From assembly GCA_040902585.1 (NCBI GenBank), contig JBBDXA010000113.1, positions 1-32,570 on the forward strand: a DNA stretch of 32,570 nt, given 5' to 3'. How positions within the stretch are numbered: the first letter of the stretch is position 1; each line of letters opens with the position of its first letter. A model generated the notes under the pieces. The model worked only from the letters and a program-made list of their open reading frames with translations, searched no databases and was not told the origin of the DNA. The stretch is from JBBDXA01 sp040902585. Lineage in GTDB: Bacteria > Planctomycetota > Phycisphaerae > Phycisphaerales > Phycisphaeraceae. Shown here piece after piece: positions 16,579 through 24,239 of this stretch. The position numbers and the translations under genes are program-made.

Positions 16579-17049
16579 ATGACGTCCCGCCTCTTCCCAG
16601 TGATCCACGTTTCGCGACGCAAAGGCCCCAAACCTCGCGGCGGATTCACGCTTGTCGAAGTCCTGATCGTCGTGGTGATCCTGGGCATTCTCGCCGCGAT
16701 CGTGGTGCCGCAGTTCGTCAGCGCCGCGTCGGAGTCACGCGACAACTCAATCCGAATGGATCTGCATCGCATGCGGCTTCAACTGGAACTCTACAAGGAG
16801 CATCACAACGGTTACCCCTCGTTGGCGAATTTCGAGGCCCAGATGACAGGATTCACCGACGCCTCAGGCGCGATCGTCGCGGCCGGCGCCCCCGGTGCTT
16901 TCGGTCCGTACATTCGTGATGTACCGCGAAATCCCAACACGTCCGGCAATGTCGTGGACAACGCCGCCGTCGGCGACAGCGACTGGTTCTACGATGAAGC
17001 CACCGGGATCTTCAAGGCCAACGACTCGGCGGAGACGTTTGCGTATTGA
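16579..17049 (+). CDS. Type II secretion pseudopilin (GspG-like)
   Basis: 156 residues with a class III signal: a basic leader (SRRKGPKPRGG), predicted prepilin-peptidase cleavage G22/F23, the FTLVEVLIVVVILGILAAIV helix and Glu at mature position 5 (E27). The globular part has YPSLANFEAQMTGF, PYIRDVPRNPN and WFYDEATGIFKAN, the arrangement of GspG-type major pseudopilins. These assemble into the periplasmic pseudopilus that drives type II secretion or a type IV pilus-like machine. GGAG precedes the ATG at 16579 with 8-base spacing, favouring this over the longer frame. No other gsp gene is nearby; orphan pseudopilins are common in Planctomycetes. Confidence 0.85.
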   Translation: MTSRLFPVIHVSRRKGPKPRGGFTLVEVLIVVVILGILAAIVVPQFVSAASESRDNSIRMDLHRMRLQLELYKEHHNGYPSLANFEAQMTGFTDASGAIVAAGAPGAFGPYIRDVPRNPNTSGNVVDNAAVGDSDWFYDEATGIFKANDSAETFAY

Positions 17050-17084
17050 TCGAACGCTGATGAACCCACGCTGACGCGATTGCG

Positions 17085-17090
17085 TACCAT
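17085..17090 (+). promoter_or_regulatory. -10-like hexamer of a putative leaderless promoter
   Basis: TACCAT ends 8 bases before the ATG at 17099, the same hexamer as upstream of the gene starting at 5835. No Shine-Dalgarno sequence is present. Confidence 0.35.
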
Positions 17091-17098
17091 GCAGTCGC

Positions 17099-18118
17099 AT
17101 GAACCGCGCCGAACTCCAACTGCTCGCCGAGTTGAGCGATCCGGATGAAGACGTCATCCGGACGCTGTCGGCTATGCAGGGCGATCTCATCTTTCTCGGC
17201 GCGGGCGGCAAAATCGGCCAGGGCCTTGCCCTGATGGCGCGACGCGCCTTCATCGAAACAGGCGCGTCCAACCGCGTCATCGCCGTTTCCCGCTTCAGCG
17301 ATCCGCAGGCCCGCGCCAATCTCGAAGAGGACCATATCCACACCATGGCCTGCGACCTGACCGATGCGGGAATGGTGCGCGATCTGCCTGATGCTTCGCA
17401 TGTCGTGTACATGACCGGTGTGAAGTTCGGCACGCAAGACAATCCCGGGCAGACCTGGGTCACCAACACCTGCATCCCCGCCATCGTGGCCCAGCGCTAC
17501 TGCGACAGTTCGATCGTCGCCTTCTCCAGCGGCAATGTCTATCCCTACTTCCCCGTGGATTCACAAGGCCCGGATGAAACCGTGCCGCTCAGTCCCGTCG
17601 GCGAGTATGGATGGAGCGTCGTCGGCCGCGAGCGCGTGCTCGACTACTACTCGCGCCTGCACGGCACGCCCATGACGATCCTGCGGCTGAACTACGCCAA
17701 CGAACCGCGCTACGGCGTGATGGTGGACATTGCGGTGAAGGTCATGCGCAGCGAGCCGATCGATGTGACGATGGGTTACGTCAACGTGCTCTGGCAGACG
17801 GATTCGAATCGCGTGACGCTGAAGGCATTTGACGTGTGCGACAGTCCGCCGGCGGTGCTGAATCTGGCCGGGCCTGAGGCGGTTTCGGTGCGCGAATTGG
17901 CCGGACGATTTGGTGAAAGGTTGGGCGTTGAGCCGATCTTTACGGGAAGTGAAGCGACGACGGCGCTTCTGAGCAATGCGAGCGCGTGCTGGGCAAAATG
18001 GGGACCGCCCGAGGCGGAGCTGGATCACATGATCGGCCGGATCAGTGAATGGCTGATGGCGGGGTATCCCACGTGGAATCGGCCGACGCACTACGAGCAG
18101 CGCAGCGGCTCGTTTTGA
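17099..18118 (+). CDS. NAD-dependent epimerase/dehydratase-like extended SDR
   Basis: 339 residues with the Rossmann motif FLGAGGKIGQG (about residues 32-42), a D-rich strand (TMACDLTDAG), FSSGNVYPYFP with the usual active-site serine region, and ILRLNYANEPRYG. The catalytic YxxxK is replaced by YGWSVVGRE: the tyrosine is kept but the +4 lysine is not. Related proteins with YGRS-type motifs form a distinct group of sugar or opine-like SDRs. The DHDPS-fold gene follows on the same strand after 196 bp, and the two may serve one sugar-acid catabolic route, with the SDR oxidising or reducing the aldolase substrate. The substrate is unknown. Confidence 0.8.
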   Translation: MNRAELQLLAELSDPDEDVIRTLSAMQGDLIFLGAGGKIGQGLALMARRAFIETGASNRVIAVSRFSDPQARANLEEDHIHTMACDLTDAGMVRDLPDASHVVYMTGVKFGTQDNPGQTWVTNTCIPAIVAQRYCDSSIVAFSSGNVYPYFPVDSQGPDETVPLSPVGEYGWSVVGRERVLDYYSRLHGTPMTILRLNYANEPRYGVMVDIAVKVMRSEPIDVTMGYVNVLWQTDSNRVTLKAFDVCDSPPAVLNLAGPEAVSVRELAGRFGERLGVEPIFTGSEATTALLSNASACWAKWGPPEAELDHMIGRISEWLMAGYPTWNRPTHYEQRSGSF

Positions 18119-18314
18119 GGCAATCCTGCATCGATGGGCCGAGGTTTTTCCCAGTTCGCCTGATCGGTACATTCCACATCCCGGGCAAATGGCACAGACG
18201 AAAACGTCCGCTTCTCTTTTGAAACGCGAAATTACAATTGAATTTTGAGATGTCCGGAAACGGGGGTAAGGTTCAGTCAGGGCTGGCGTCCCGGTATTTG
18301 CAAAGGGGTTCGGT

Positions 18315-19979
18315 TTGGCGAATTTCGTTCGATGTCGTGCATGTCCGCGCTGCGGATCCACCTCCTTCAAGAAGGTTCGGCCGGATTTGCAGCTCACGCT
18401 GCTGAAAGTCCGGCAATGCCGTCGCTGCGCCATGCTGTATCGCGGGCCTTCCCCGCTGTGGTTTACCATTTTACTGCTCCTGGTCTCCGCGGGATTGATG
18501 ACACCTTTGATCGTGCGCGTCACGGAGGTGGGACTGAATTGGTTGAACCTGAAGAAGCCGCCTGCCCCGCTCATCCTGGCGGGCGTGGGAATGCTGGTCC
18601 TCTTCTTTGCGATGTTTCTGTTGATCTTTCGCCGCGGGACCAAAGCGCCGGAGCGGAGCGATCCGAGAACACGGGGCCTGCTGTCCGTGCCCACGGAGCG
18701 AGCCGCGCCGCCGCCGGATCACCTGCGGGAAGCGCCCAAGGTCCAGTCACCATCGGACGAGTCAAAGGCCATCGCCGAGGCCGCCGCCGCCGCTGCTGCC
18801 GTGGCCCGCGAGCATCGAACGCACAACGTGATGGAAGATGTGTCACCTTCGCAACCGCAGGCTCCTTCGGTCACGGCACCGCGCGGAACCGACTATCCGA
18901 TGCCTTCGGCGGCGGTGCTGGCCGCGCTTCGACAAGGCACGGTGATCCCCGCGCATCCGCTGGCGCTGAACCAGAACCGCGAATTCAATGAACGCCGCAT
19001 GCGGGCGCTGACTCGCTATTACCTCGCAGCCGGCGTCGGCGGGGTGGCCGTGGCCGTACACACCACGCAGTTCGAACTGCGCAAACCCAAGCACAACCTG
19101 CTGCGTCCGGTGCTGAGTATCGTCGGGAGCGAGGTCGCCGCCTTCGAAAAGGCCTCGGGCCGATCCATCGTGAAGATCGCGGGCATCTGCGGCGTGACGC
19201 ACGAGGCCGTCGCCGAGGCGACTGTCGCACGCGACAACGGCTACGACGCCGGGCTGCTGAATCTGTCGGCCGTGCCCGAGTCCGCTTCCGAGTTCGACCT
19301 GATCGAACACTGCAAGCAGATCGCTCGCGTGATTCCACTGGTGGGCTTTTATCTTCAGCCCGCCATCGGTGGCCGAGCCCTGCCTTATGCCTTCTGGCGA
19401 CTCTTCGCGGAGATTCCCAACGTGGTGGCGATCAAGATCGCGGCCTTCAACCGGTACAGCACCATCGATGTCATGCGCGCCGTCGCCGAAGCCGGCCGGG
19501 CGATCGGCCACGACACGACCCACCCCATCGCCATGTACACGGGCAATGATGACAACATCGTCGATGACCTACTGGGAGACTGGTCCTTCGACGTCAACGG
19601 CAAGCAGGTCTCGCACCGCATCGTCGGTGGCCTGCTCGGCCAGTGGGCGTGCTGGACGCGGGCGGCAGTCGATGTTTTCGAAAGCCTGAAACACGTGAAT
19701 CAGAACGGCTCGATTCCGATCGCCTCGGCAGCGCTGAATCGACAGGTCACAGATATGAACGCGGCGGTGTTCGATGCCGCCAACAATTTCAAGGGCTGCA
19801 TCCCCGGCATCCACGAAGTGCTGCGCCGCCAGGGCCTGCTCGACAACACGCTCTGTCTGGACGGCCACGTGTTTCTCAGCCCCGGCCAGGCCGACGCCAT
19901 CACGCGAGTCCGCAAGGCGTACCCGCATCTGACCGACGACGATTTCGTCGCCCAGCATCGCGACGAATGGCTGCGGTGA
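18315..19979 (+). CDS. Membrane-anchored zinc-ribbon/DHDPS-family fusion
   Basis: One uninterrupted 554-residue frame. Residues 7-40 form a zinc ribbon (C10-x2-C13, C35-x2-C38). Two hydrophobic helices follow at about 49-68 and 84-105. A polar, Ala-rich linker (A9 run near 155-163) leads to a dihydrodipicolinate synthase-family TIM barrel from about 193: QGTVIPAHPLAL, AAGVGGVAVAVHTTQF, GFYLQPAIGG and the Schiff-base lysine K374 in VVAIKIAAFNRY. DHDPS-fold enzymes are class I aldolases or lyases of keto acids. Family members normally begin at the barrel. TTG 18315 is preceded by AAAGGGG at 7-base spacing, which supports the long product; ATG 18831 or 18900 would give a barrel-only enzyme but lack such a site. 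The epimerase-like gene upstream may be a pathway partner. Confidence 0.75.
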   Translation: MANFVRCRACPRCGSTSFKKVRPDLQLTLLKVRQCRRCAMLYRGPSPLWFTILLLLVSAGLMTPLIVRVTEVGLNWLNLKKPPAPLILAGVGMLVLFFAMFLLIFRRGTKAPERSDPRTRGLLSVPTERAAPPPDHLREAPKVQSPSDESKAIAEAAAAAAAVAREHRTHNVMEDVSPSQPQAPSVTAPRGTDYPMPSAAVLAALRQGTVIPAHPLALNQNREFNERRMRALTRYYLAAGVGGVAVAVHTTQFELRKPKHNLLRPVLSIVGSEVAAFEKASGRSIVKIAGICGVTHEAVAEATVARDNGYDAGLLNLSAVPESASEFDLIEHCKQIARVIPLVGFYLQPAIGGRALPYAFWRLFAEIPNVVAIKIAAFNRYSTIDVMRAVAEAGRAIGHDTTHPIAMYTGNDDNIVDDLLGDWSFDVNGKQVSHRIVGGLLGQWACWTRAAVDVFESLKHVNQNGSIPIASAALNRQVTDMNAAVFDAANNFKGCIPGIHEVLRRQGLLDNTLCLDGHVFLSPGQADAITRVRKAYPHLTDDDFVAQHRDEWLR

Positions 19980-20022
19980 GGAAGAAGGAGACAGGAGACA
20001 GGGGACAGGGGACAACAGGAGA
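19980..20022. repeat. Heptanucleotide array GGAGACA/GGGGACA
   Basis: Four clear 7-base units (two GGAGACA, two GGGGACA) at 19987-20014 with degenerate units on either side, starting directly after the stop codon at 19979. No inverted arm is present. Confidence 0.7.
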
Positions 20023-20034
20023 TCGGCTGCAAAG

Positions 20035-20056
20035 CCCACCCACTCCCGTGGGTGGG
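20035..20056. terminator. Hairpin between convergent genes
   Basis: CCCACCCA and TGGGTGGG form a perfect 8-bp stem with a 6-base loop between the DHDPS fusion and the Trm112-like gene. There is no T-run, so it may be a REP-type repeat instead of a terminator. Confidence 0.4.
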
Positions 20057-20075
20057 TTCCGCGAATTCCGTTCAC

Positions 20076-20306
20076 TCACGTCGGAATCTTGTCTGCGAAT
20101 TTCTGCCTGAACTCCTCGATGCTGCTCACCCCTTCGGGCAGCTTCGCCTCATCGATCAGCATCACCGGAATGCCGTTGCGGATCGGATAGCGCAGCCCGC
20201 CCGCCTCGGCGACAAGCTCCTCCCCTTCCAGCTTCAGCGGTGATCGCGTCAGCGGACAGACGAGAATCTTCAACAGGTCAGGATCGATGGTGTTCGACTC
20301 CGGCAT
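20076..20306 (-). CDS. Trm112-like small protein (UPF0434 type)
   Basis: 76 residues matching the bacterial Trm112/YcaR family: LLKILVCPLTRSPLKLEG at the start, then LRYPIRNGIPVMLIDEA. Eukaryotic and archaeal Trm112 activate methyltransferases of tRNA and release factor; the bacterial role is less clear. Only one cysteine of the usual CPxC remains (CPLT), so zinc binding is doubtful, as in many bacterial members. A TATGAT hexamer sits 9 bases upstream of the ATG. MurA lies 64 bp upstream in the genome on the same strand, so the two may also be co-transcribed. Confidence 0.85.
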   Translation of the reverse strand: MPESNTIDPDLLKILVCPLTRSPLKLEGEELVAEAGGLRYPIRNGIPVMLIDEAKLPEGVSSIEEFRQKFADKIPT

Positions 20307-20315
20307 GATCGTTGA

Positions 20316-20321
20316 ATCATA
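20316..20321 (-). promoter_or_regulatory. -10 hexamer of a putative leaderless promoter
   Basis: On the minus strand TATGAT ends 9 bases before the ATG at 20306, in the short murA-to-Trm112 spacer. No Shine-Dalgarno sequence is seen. Confidence 0.4.
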
Positions 20322-20369
20322 TCAGAAGCGAGTCTGCTGCCTCCGGTACTTTCACCCCGCCGGCTTCAC

Positions 20370-21845
20370 TCACTCGGTCTCTTTGTCGTCGATGCGTTCG
20401 ATCTCCGCGCCGAGCTGCTGGAGACAGGTCTCCATGCATTCGTAACCGCGGTCCAGATGATAGACGCGATGAACCGTGGTCGTGCCTGACGCCGCCAGGC
20501 CTGCGATGACGAGGCCGGCGCTGGCGCGAAGGTCGCTGGCCATCACCGGCGCGCCGACCAGTTTGCGTACACCGGTGACCATCGCGGTGGGGCCGCTGCG
20601 GGTGATGCTCGCGCCCATGCGAAGCAGCTCAGCCGTGTGCATGAAACGGTCGGGGTAAATCTTCTCGGTGATCATCGAGTTGCCGTCGGCAAGGCAGAGC
20701 AGCGCCATGATCTGCGCCTGAAGGTCGGTCGGGAATCCGGGGTGCGGCTGCGTGACCACTTCAACCGGATCCAGCCTGCGGGCGCTGGCGATGCGGATGG
20801 TCTCGCGCATGCGGTTGCTCCGGCTGCAATCATCCTTGGGCAACTCGATATCGACGCCGACTTCGGCCAGACGATCGAACACAGCCGTGAGCGAATCGAT
20901 CGGGCAGTTCTCCAGCACCACATCGCCGTTGGTCACCGCCGCAGCCATGATGTAGGTGCCCGCTTCGATACGGTCAGGCATGACGGTGTAGTCCGCCCCG
21001 TGCAGTTCATCCACGCCTTCGATCACGATGCGCGGCGTACCCGCGCCGCTGATCTTCGCGCCCATCGCGTTGAGCAGGTTCGCCACATCTTCAATCTCAG
21101 GTTCGCACGCGGCACTCTCAATAATCGTCGTGCCCTTGGCCAGAGCGGCGGCGCTCATGACGTTCGCCGTGCCCAGCACGGTCGAGCCGAACGGCCCGCC
21201 AAGGAACACCCGAGCGCCGGTGAGCCGCTTCGCCTCGGCGACGATGTAGCCCTGATCAAGCGTGATCTTCGCGCCCAGGGCGCGGAGGCCGCGGATGTGC
21301 AGGTCCACCGGGCGAGCGCCGATGTTGCAGCCGCCGGGCATGGAGACACGGGCGTAACCGCGCTTGGCCAGCAGCGGGCCCAGCGTGCAGATGCTGGCGC
21401 GCATGGTGCGGACGATCTTGTAATCCGCCTGCGATCGGGCAGGGTCGGTGACGTGCAGCGTCAGCTCGCTCACATCCTCCGGCGGCGCGAGCAGAGCATC
21501 GATCGAACCACTCCCGGCACGAGGCAGCGAGCGGGTGCTGCCTTTTGACGAAGCCGAGGAGCCCGCGCCCACCGCGACCTTCGCCGCACCCGCAGGCGTC
21601 TTCGTCTTCACGACGATCCGCGGCACCACCGCCGAGTGCGGTGTGCGCCAGGCTGCCGTGCAACCGAGCGACTCCAGCAATCGGACCATGTTCTGGATAT
21701 CCGAAAGCTGAGGCACATCGCGCAGCACAACGGGTTCATCCGTGAGCAGGGCCGTGGCCATGAGAGGAAGGCTCGCGTTCTTGGAGCCGTGAATACGAAG
21801 GGAGCCGCGCAGGCGTTTCCCGCCTTGGATAGTGAATGCGTCCAT
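20370..21845 (-). CDS. murA: UDP-N-acetylglucosamine 1-carboxyvinyltransferase
   Basis: 491 residues. MurA transfers enolpyruvate from PEP to UDP-GlcNAc, the first committed step of peptidoglycan synthesis. Diagnostic features are GSKNASLPLMAT (K22, N23), VRTMRASICTLGPLLA, the catalytic cysteine C173 in MPGGCNIGARPVDLH, and VMPDRIEAGTYIMAAA. Typical MurA is about 420 residues. The extra length is mainly an insertion at about residues 78-130 (KTKTPAGAAKVAVGAG through LAPPEDVSELTL), a low-complexity Ala/Gly/Ser segment in the domain that carries the catalytic loop. Because the cysteine is present, the enzyme should be fosfomycin-sensitive in principle. A GTTAAT sequence lies 5 bases before the ATG, and no Shine-Dalgarno sequence is seen. 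Confidence 0.95.
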   Translation of the reverse strand: MDAFTIQGGKRLRGSLRIHGSKNASLPLMATALLTDEPVVLRDVPQLSDIQNMVRLLESLGCTAAWRTPHSAVVPRIVVKTKTPAGAAKVAVGAGSSASSKGSTRSLPRAGSGSIDALLAPPEDVSELTLHVTDPARSQADYKIVRTMRASICTLGPLLAKRGYARVSMPGGCNIGARPVDLHIRGLRALGAKITLDQGYIVAEAKRLTGARVFLGGPFGSTVLGTANVMSAAALAKGTTIIESAACEPEIEDVANLLNAMGAKISGAGTPRIVIEGVDELHGADYTVMPDRIEAGTYIMAAAVTNGDVVLENCPIDSLTAVFDRLAEVGVDIELPKDDCSRSNRMRETIRIASARRLDPVEVVTQPHPGFPTDLQAQIMALLCLADGNSMITEKIYPDRFMHTAELLRMGASITRSGPTAMVTGVRKLVGAPVMASDLRASAGLVIAGLAASGTTTVHRVYHLDRGYECMETCLQQLGAEIERIDDKETE

Positions 21846-22102
21846 GCGCCATTAACCTTCGCACAAGTGGAAGTAGAAATCAAGGGGAGCGACGAAACTC
21901 CACGCGATTCTTCCTTTCATCGGCAGGTCGGCGCGGGTTGCTTGTGTTTTTGATGTTGCGACAAAACCGCGAGGAAACCACCTCACGGACGCGCCGGGCG
22001 TTCACTTCGCCGCCCTGCCTGCCGCGGCCTCCTCCGAAGTAACTTACGCGCTTTCCTCGGTGCCCTGCTATGATTCGTCAGCAGCGAACGTGGAGACTTT
22101 TT

Positions 22103-22453
22103 ATGTCAAAACTTGACCTTGAAGCTGACGAGTCAATTCGAATGCCTCGAATGACAGCCGCCGACCCCGAAGGCCTCGAATACGCCCGCAAAGGCGACGC
22201 TGTTTACGATCGTGATGTGCGCGACAAACACGAACCTCAGGACATCGGGCGGTTTGTCCTGATTGACATCGACTCCGGGATGTACGAAGTCGATGCCGAC
22301 CAGATTGCCGCCACGCATCGATTGCTTGAGCGCGCTCCCAATGCTCGAATCTGGATCCGGCAGGTCGGGCGTCCGTATGCCCATCGGGTTGGGTACCGGG
22401 CATCGATGGCCTATTTGATGTCGACTCATCGGGAGGCGGCGAGTTCCTGTTAG
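22103..22453 (+). CDS. Small uncharacterised protein
   Basis: 116 residues, acidic N-terminus. The central part GRFVLIDIDSGMYEVDADQ, followed by AATHRLLERAPNARIWIRQVG, resembles a family of short proteins found in cyanobacteria and Planctomycetes, often beside toxin-antitoxin or protease-like genes. I know no function for it. GGAGAC lies about 7 bases before the ATG and TATGAT at 22069-22074 could be its -10 box. It ends 41 bp before the ParD-like gene on the same strand. No signal peptide, membrane segment or catalytic motif is visible. Confidence 0.65.
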   Translation: MSKLDLEADESIRMPRMTAADPEGLEYARKGDAVYDRDVRDKHEPQDIGRFVLIDIDSGMYEVDADQIAATHRLLERAPNARIWIRQVGRPYAHRVGYRASMAYLMSTHREAASSC

Positions 22454-22463
22454 AATAGAATCA

Positions 22464-22472
22464 CCCCCCCCC
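22464..22472 (+). repeat. Homopolymer C9 tract upstream of toxin-antitoxin pair
   Basis: Nine consecutive C lie between TAGAAT-like sequences (22451-22461) and the parD start at 22495. Such tracts are prone to slippage and here would change promoter-to-start spacing, not a reading frame. Confidence 0.5.
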
Positions 22473-22494
22473 ACTCACCGCAGAAAGTCGACCT

Positions 22495-22776
22495 ATGCCA
22501 TTCGCACTCACCCCGGACCTTGAACATCGCATCCGCGAACTGGTCGCCTCCGGTCGCTACGACTCGCCCCAGCGCGTCATCGAACTCGCCTTGGAAGCAC
22601 TCGACCAGCAGGACCAGGATGAACAAGCCGAACTCGAAGAACTTCGAGCCATGATCGACGTCGGCTGGCAACAGGCCGAGCGCGGCGAGTGTGAACCCTT
22701 CGATGTCGAAGCGATCAAAGCCAAGGCTCATGCCGAGCATGAGCAGCGCAGGAGCCAATCCCATGGCGCGGCTTGA
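22495..22776 (+). CDS. ParD-type antitoxin
   Basis: 93 residues. The N-terminal 45 residues (FALTPDLEHRIRELVASGRY, then DSPQRVIELALEALDQ) match the ribbon-helix-helix DNA-binding domain of ParD/CopG-like antitoxins. The acidic, Gln/Glu-rich C-terminus is the expected toxin-binding tail. Antitoxins of this kind neutralise the cognate toxin and repress their own operon. The stop overlaps the toxin start by 14 bases, the usual translational coupling. No strong ribosome-binding site is seen. Confidence 0.85.
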   Translation: MPFALTPDLEHRIRELVASGRYDSPQRVIELALEALDQQDQDEQAELEELRAMIDVGWQQAERGECEPFDVEAIKAKAHAEHEQRRSQSHGAA

Positions 22777-23080
22777 TCGCACGGCTCAGGCCGAACGCGA
22801 CCTCCTGGAAATCTGGCATTTCATCGCACAAGACAGCCCTTCCGCAGCCGATCGCGTCGTCGAGAAGATCGGCCAACTGGCCAGAGACCTCTGTGACACG
22901 CCCCTCATCGGCCGCGAGCGCGATGAACTGCGACGCGGCCTGCGTTCCTATCCAGCCGGGAAGTACCTCATCTTCTATCGCTACGTAAAGGCGCGCGATG
23001 TTGTGGAGATCCTCCGAATCGTCCACGGTTCCCGCAATCTCCGCCGACTCTTCCGCAGACGGTCCACGCGCGACGACTGA
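22763..23080 (+). CDS. ParE/RelE-superfamily toxin
   Basis: 105 residues: ARLDRTAQAERDLLEIWHFIAQ, then DRVVEKIGQLARDL, the family's PLIGRERDELRRGLRSYPAG and the core strands KYLIFYRYVKARDVVEILRIVHGSRNL. This is the ParE arrangement. ParE toxins inhibit DNA gyrase, while RelE relatives cleave mRNA; sequence alone favours ParE because of the R-SYP-GKYLIFY segment. The start at 22763 overlaps the antitoxin. A longer in-frame start at 22691 lies within parD and is rejected. The pair appears intact. Confidence 0.88.
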   Translation: MARLDRTAQAERDLLEIWHFIAQDSPSAADRVVEKIGQLARDLCDTPLIGRERDELRRGLRSYPAGKYLIFYRYVKARDVVEILRIVHGSRNLRRLFRRRSTRDD

Positions 23081-23118
23081 CCAACACCGCCCCGCTTGTC
23101 CCTCTCCCTCACCCCCCG

Positions 23119-23124
23119 TATCCT
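23119..23124 (+). promoter_or_regulatory. -10-like hexamer of a putative leaderless promoter
   Basis: TATCCT ends 6 bases before the ATG at 23131. No Shine-Dalgarno sequence is present. Confidence 0.35.
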
Positions 23125-23130
23125 CTCGCC

Positions 23131-24063
23131 ATGACCGTACGTTTCACCATCGTGGGCATCGGCGAAGCGCTCTTCGATGTGTTCCCCGATCGGCAAGTCC
23201 TCGGCGGCGCGCCGCTCAATTGTGCCGTCCATGCTCATCAACTCGCTCAGCCCCTGGGCGGTCGCGGCATCGTCGTCAGCCGCATCGGTCAGGATCCGCT
23301 GGGCGATCAGCTCCTCGCCGAAGTCCGCGCCCGCGGCATGACCACCGACTACATCCAGACCGATCCCGATCGCCCCACCGGCACCGTCTATGTAGACCTC
23401 TCCGACCCCGCCAGCCCCAGCTACGACATCGTGCAGCCCGTCGCCTGGGACTGGATGCAGTTTGATCCTGACATCGAATCCCTCGCCGCCCAGGCCAGCG
23501 CCGTCTGCTTCGGCACACTCGCCCAGCGCGCCAGCGAAAGCCGCAGCGCCATTCTTCGCTTCCTCACCGCCGCCCGCCGTGCGGTCAGGCTGTTCGATGT
23601 CAATCTCCGCCAGCAGTTTTACTCGGCCCAGATCATTCGCCGCAGTCTCGAACACGCCACGGCTGTGAAGATCAACGAAGAAGAACTCGCCATCATCGCC
23701 GACCTGCTCGCCCTGGACATCACCAGCGAAACCCCCGGCCAGTCGCAGGCGGAGAAGCAGGCCGCCGTGCTGCTGAAGAAGTTCAACCAGAAACTCGTCA
23801 TCCTCACGCGCGGCGAGCGCGGCACCCTTCTCATCACGCCGACCGGTCGCATCGAAGGCAAACCCGCGCACTATGAAATGGAAGAAGGCGCTGATGCCGT
23901 GGGCGCGGGCGACGCCTGCGCCGCCGCCATCCTGCTGGGCCTGGTCATGCGCTGGCCCTTGCAACGCACGGCTGACCTGGCGAACCAGATCGGAGCCTAC
24001 GTGGCGACCCGCCGAGGCGCCACCCCCGCGCTGCCTGATGAGATACTGAACAGCGTCAAGTGA
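23131..24063 (+). CDS. PfkB-family sugar kinase (fructokinase-like)
   Basis: 310 residues of the ribokinase/PfkB fold. Visible are GEALFDVFPD, the substrate-loop GGAPLNCAVHAHQL, RIGQDPLGDQL, and the C-terminal signature DAVGAGDACAAAILLG with catalytic base D261 and anion-hole glycines 258-260. The kinase phosphorylates a hexose or pentose with ATP. The GEALFDVFP and GGAPLN segments resemble fructokinases. The protein is complete and of normal length. No transporter or isomerase lies beside it. The gene probably has its own promoter (TATCCT 6 bases before the ATG). Confidence 0.9.
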   Translation: MTVRFTIVGIGEALFDVFPDRQVLGGAPLNCAVHAHQLAQPLGGRGIVVSRIGQDPLGDQLLAEVRARGMTTDYIQTDPDRPTGTVYVDLSDPASPSYDIVQPVAWDWMQFDPDIESLAAQASAVCFGTLAQRASESRSAILRFLTAARRAVRLFDVNLRQQFYSAQIIRRSLEHATAVKINEEELAIIADLLALDITSETPGQSQAEKQAAVLLKKFNQKLVILTRGERGTLLITPTGRIEGKPAHYEMEEGADAVGAGDACAAAILLGLVMRWPLQRTADLANQIGAYVATRRGATPALPDEILNSVK

Positions 24064-24119
24064 CCCACCCTTCCCTCCCGCCACCCTGCTCGCCCGAGGG
24101 TTAACCCGCGCTGCGGCCG

Positions 24120-24239
24120 AGGTAGACACGTGTCTACCTACCCCCCTACCCCCTGGTAGCCATTTGTTGTTAACGTCTGTGTACATCAGCATTTCCAAAA
24201 TGTCTACCTCGTGTCTACCCCGTGTCTACTAGACACGAG
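24120..24239. repeat. GTGTCTAC palindrome cluster
   Basis: AGGTAGACACGTGTCTACCT (24120-24139) is a perfect 20-bp palindrome. Downstream, TGTCTAC recurs at 24201, 24212 and 24223, and the last copy pairs with AGACACG at 24231-24237 (7-bp arms around ACT). The half-site GTGTCTAC thus occurs several times in both orientations, as in multimeric operators or iteron-like sites. Confidence 0.65.

Noticed and set aside
24120..24239. Possible CRISPR array from repeated GTGTCTAC
   Set aside because: Half-sites are only 8 bases, spacing is irregular, orientation alternates, and no cas gene is near.
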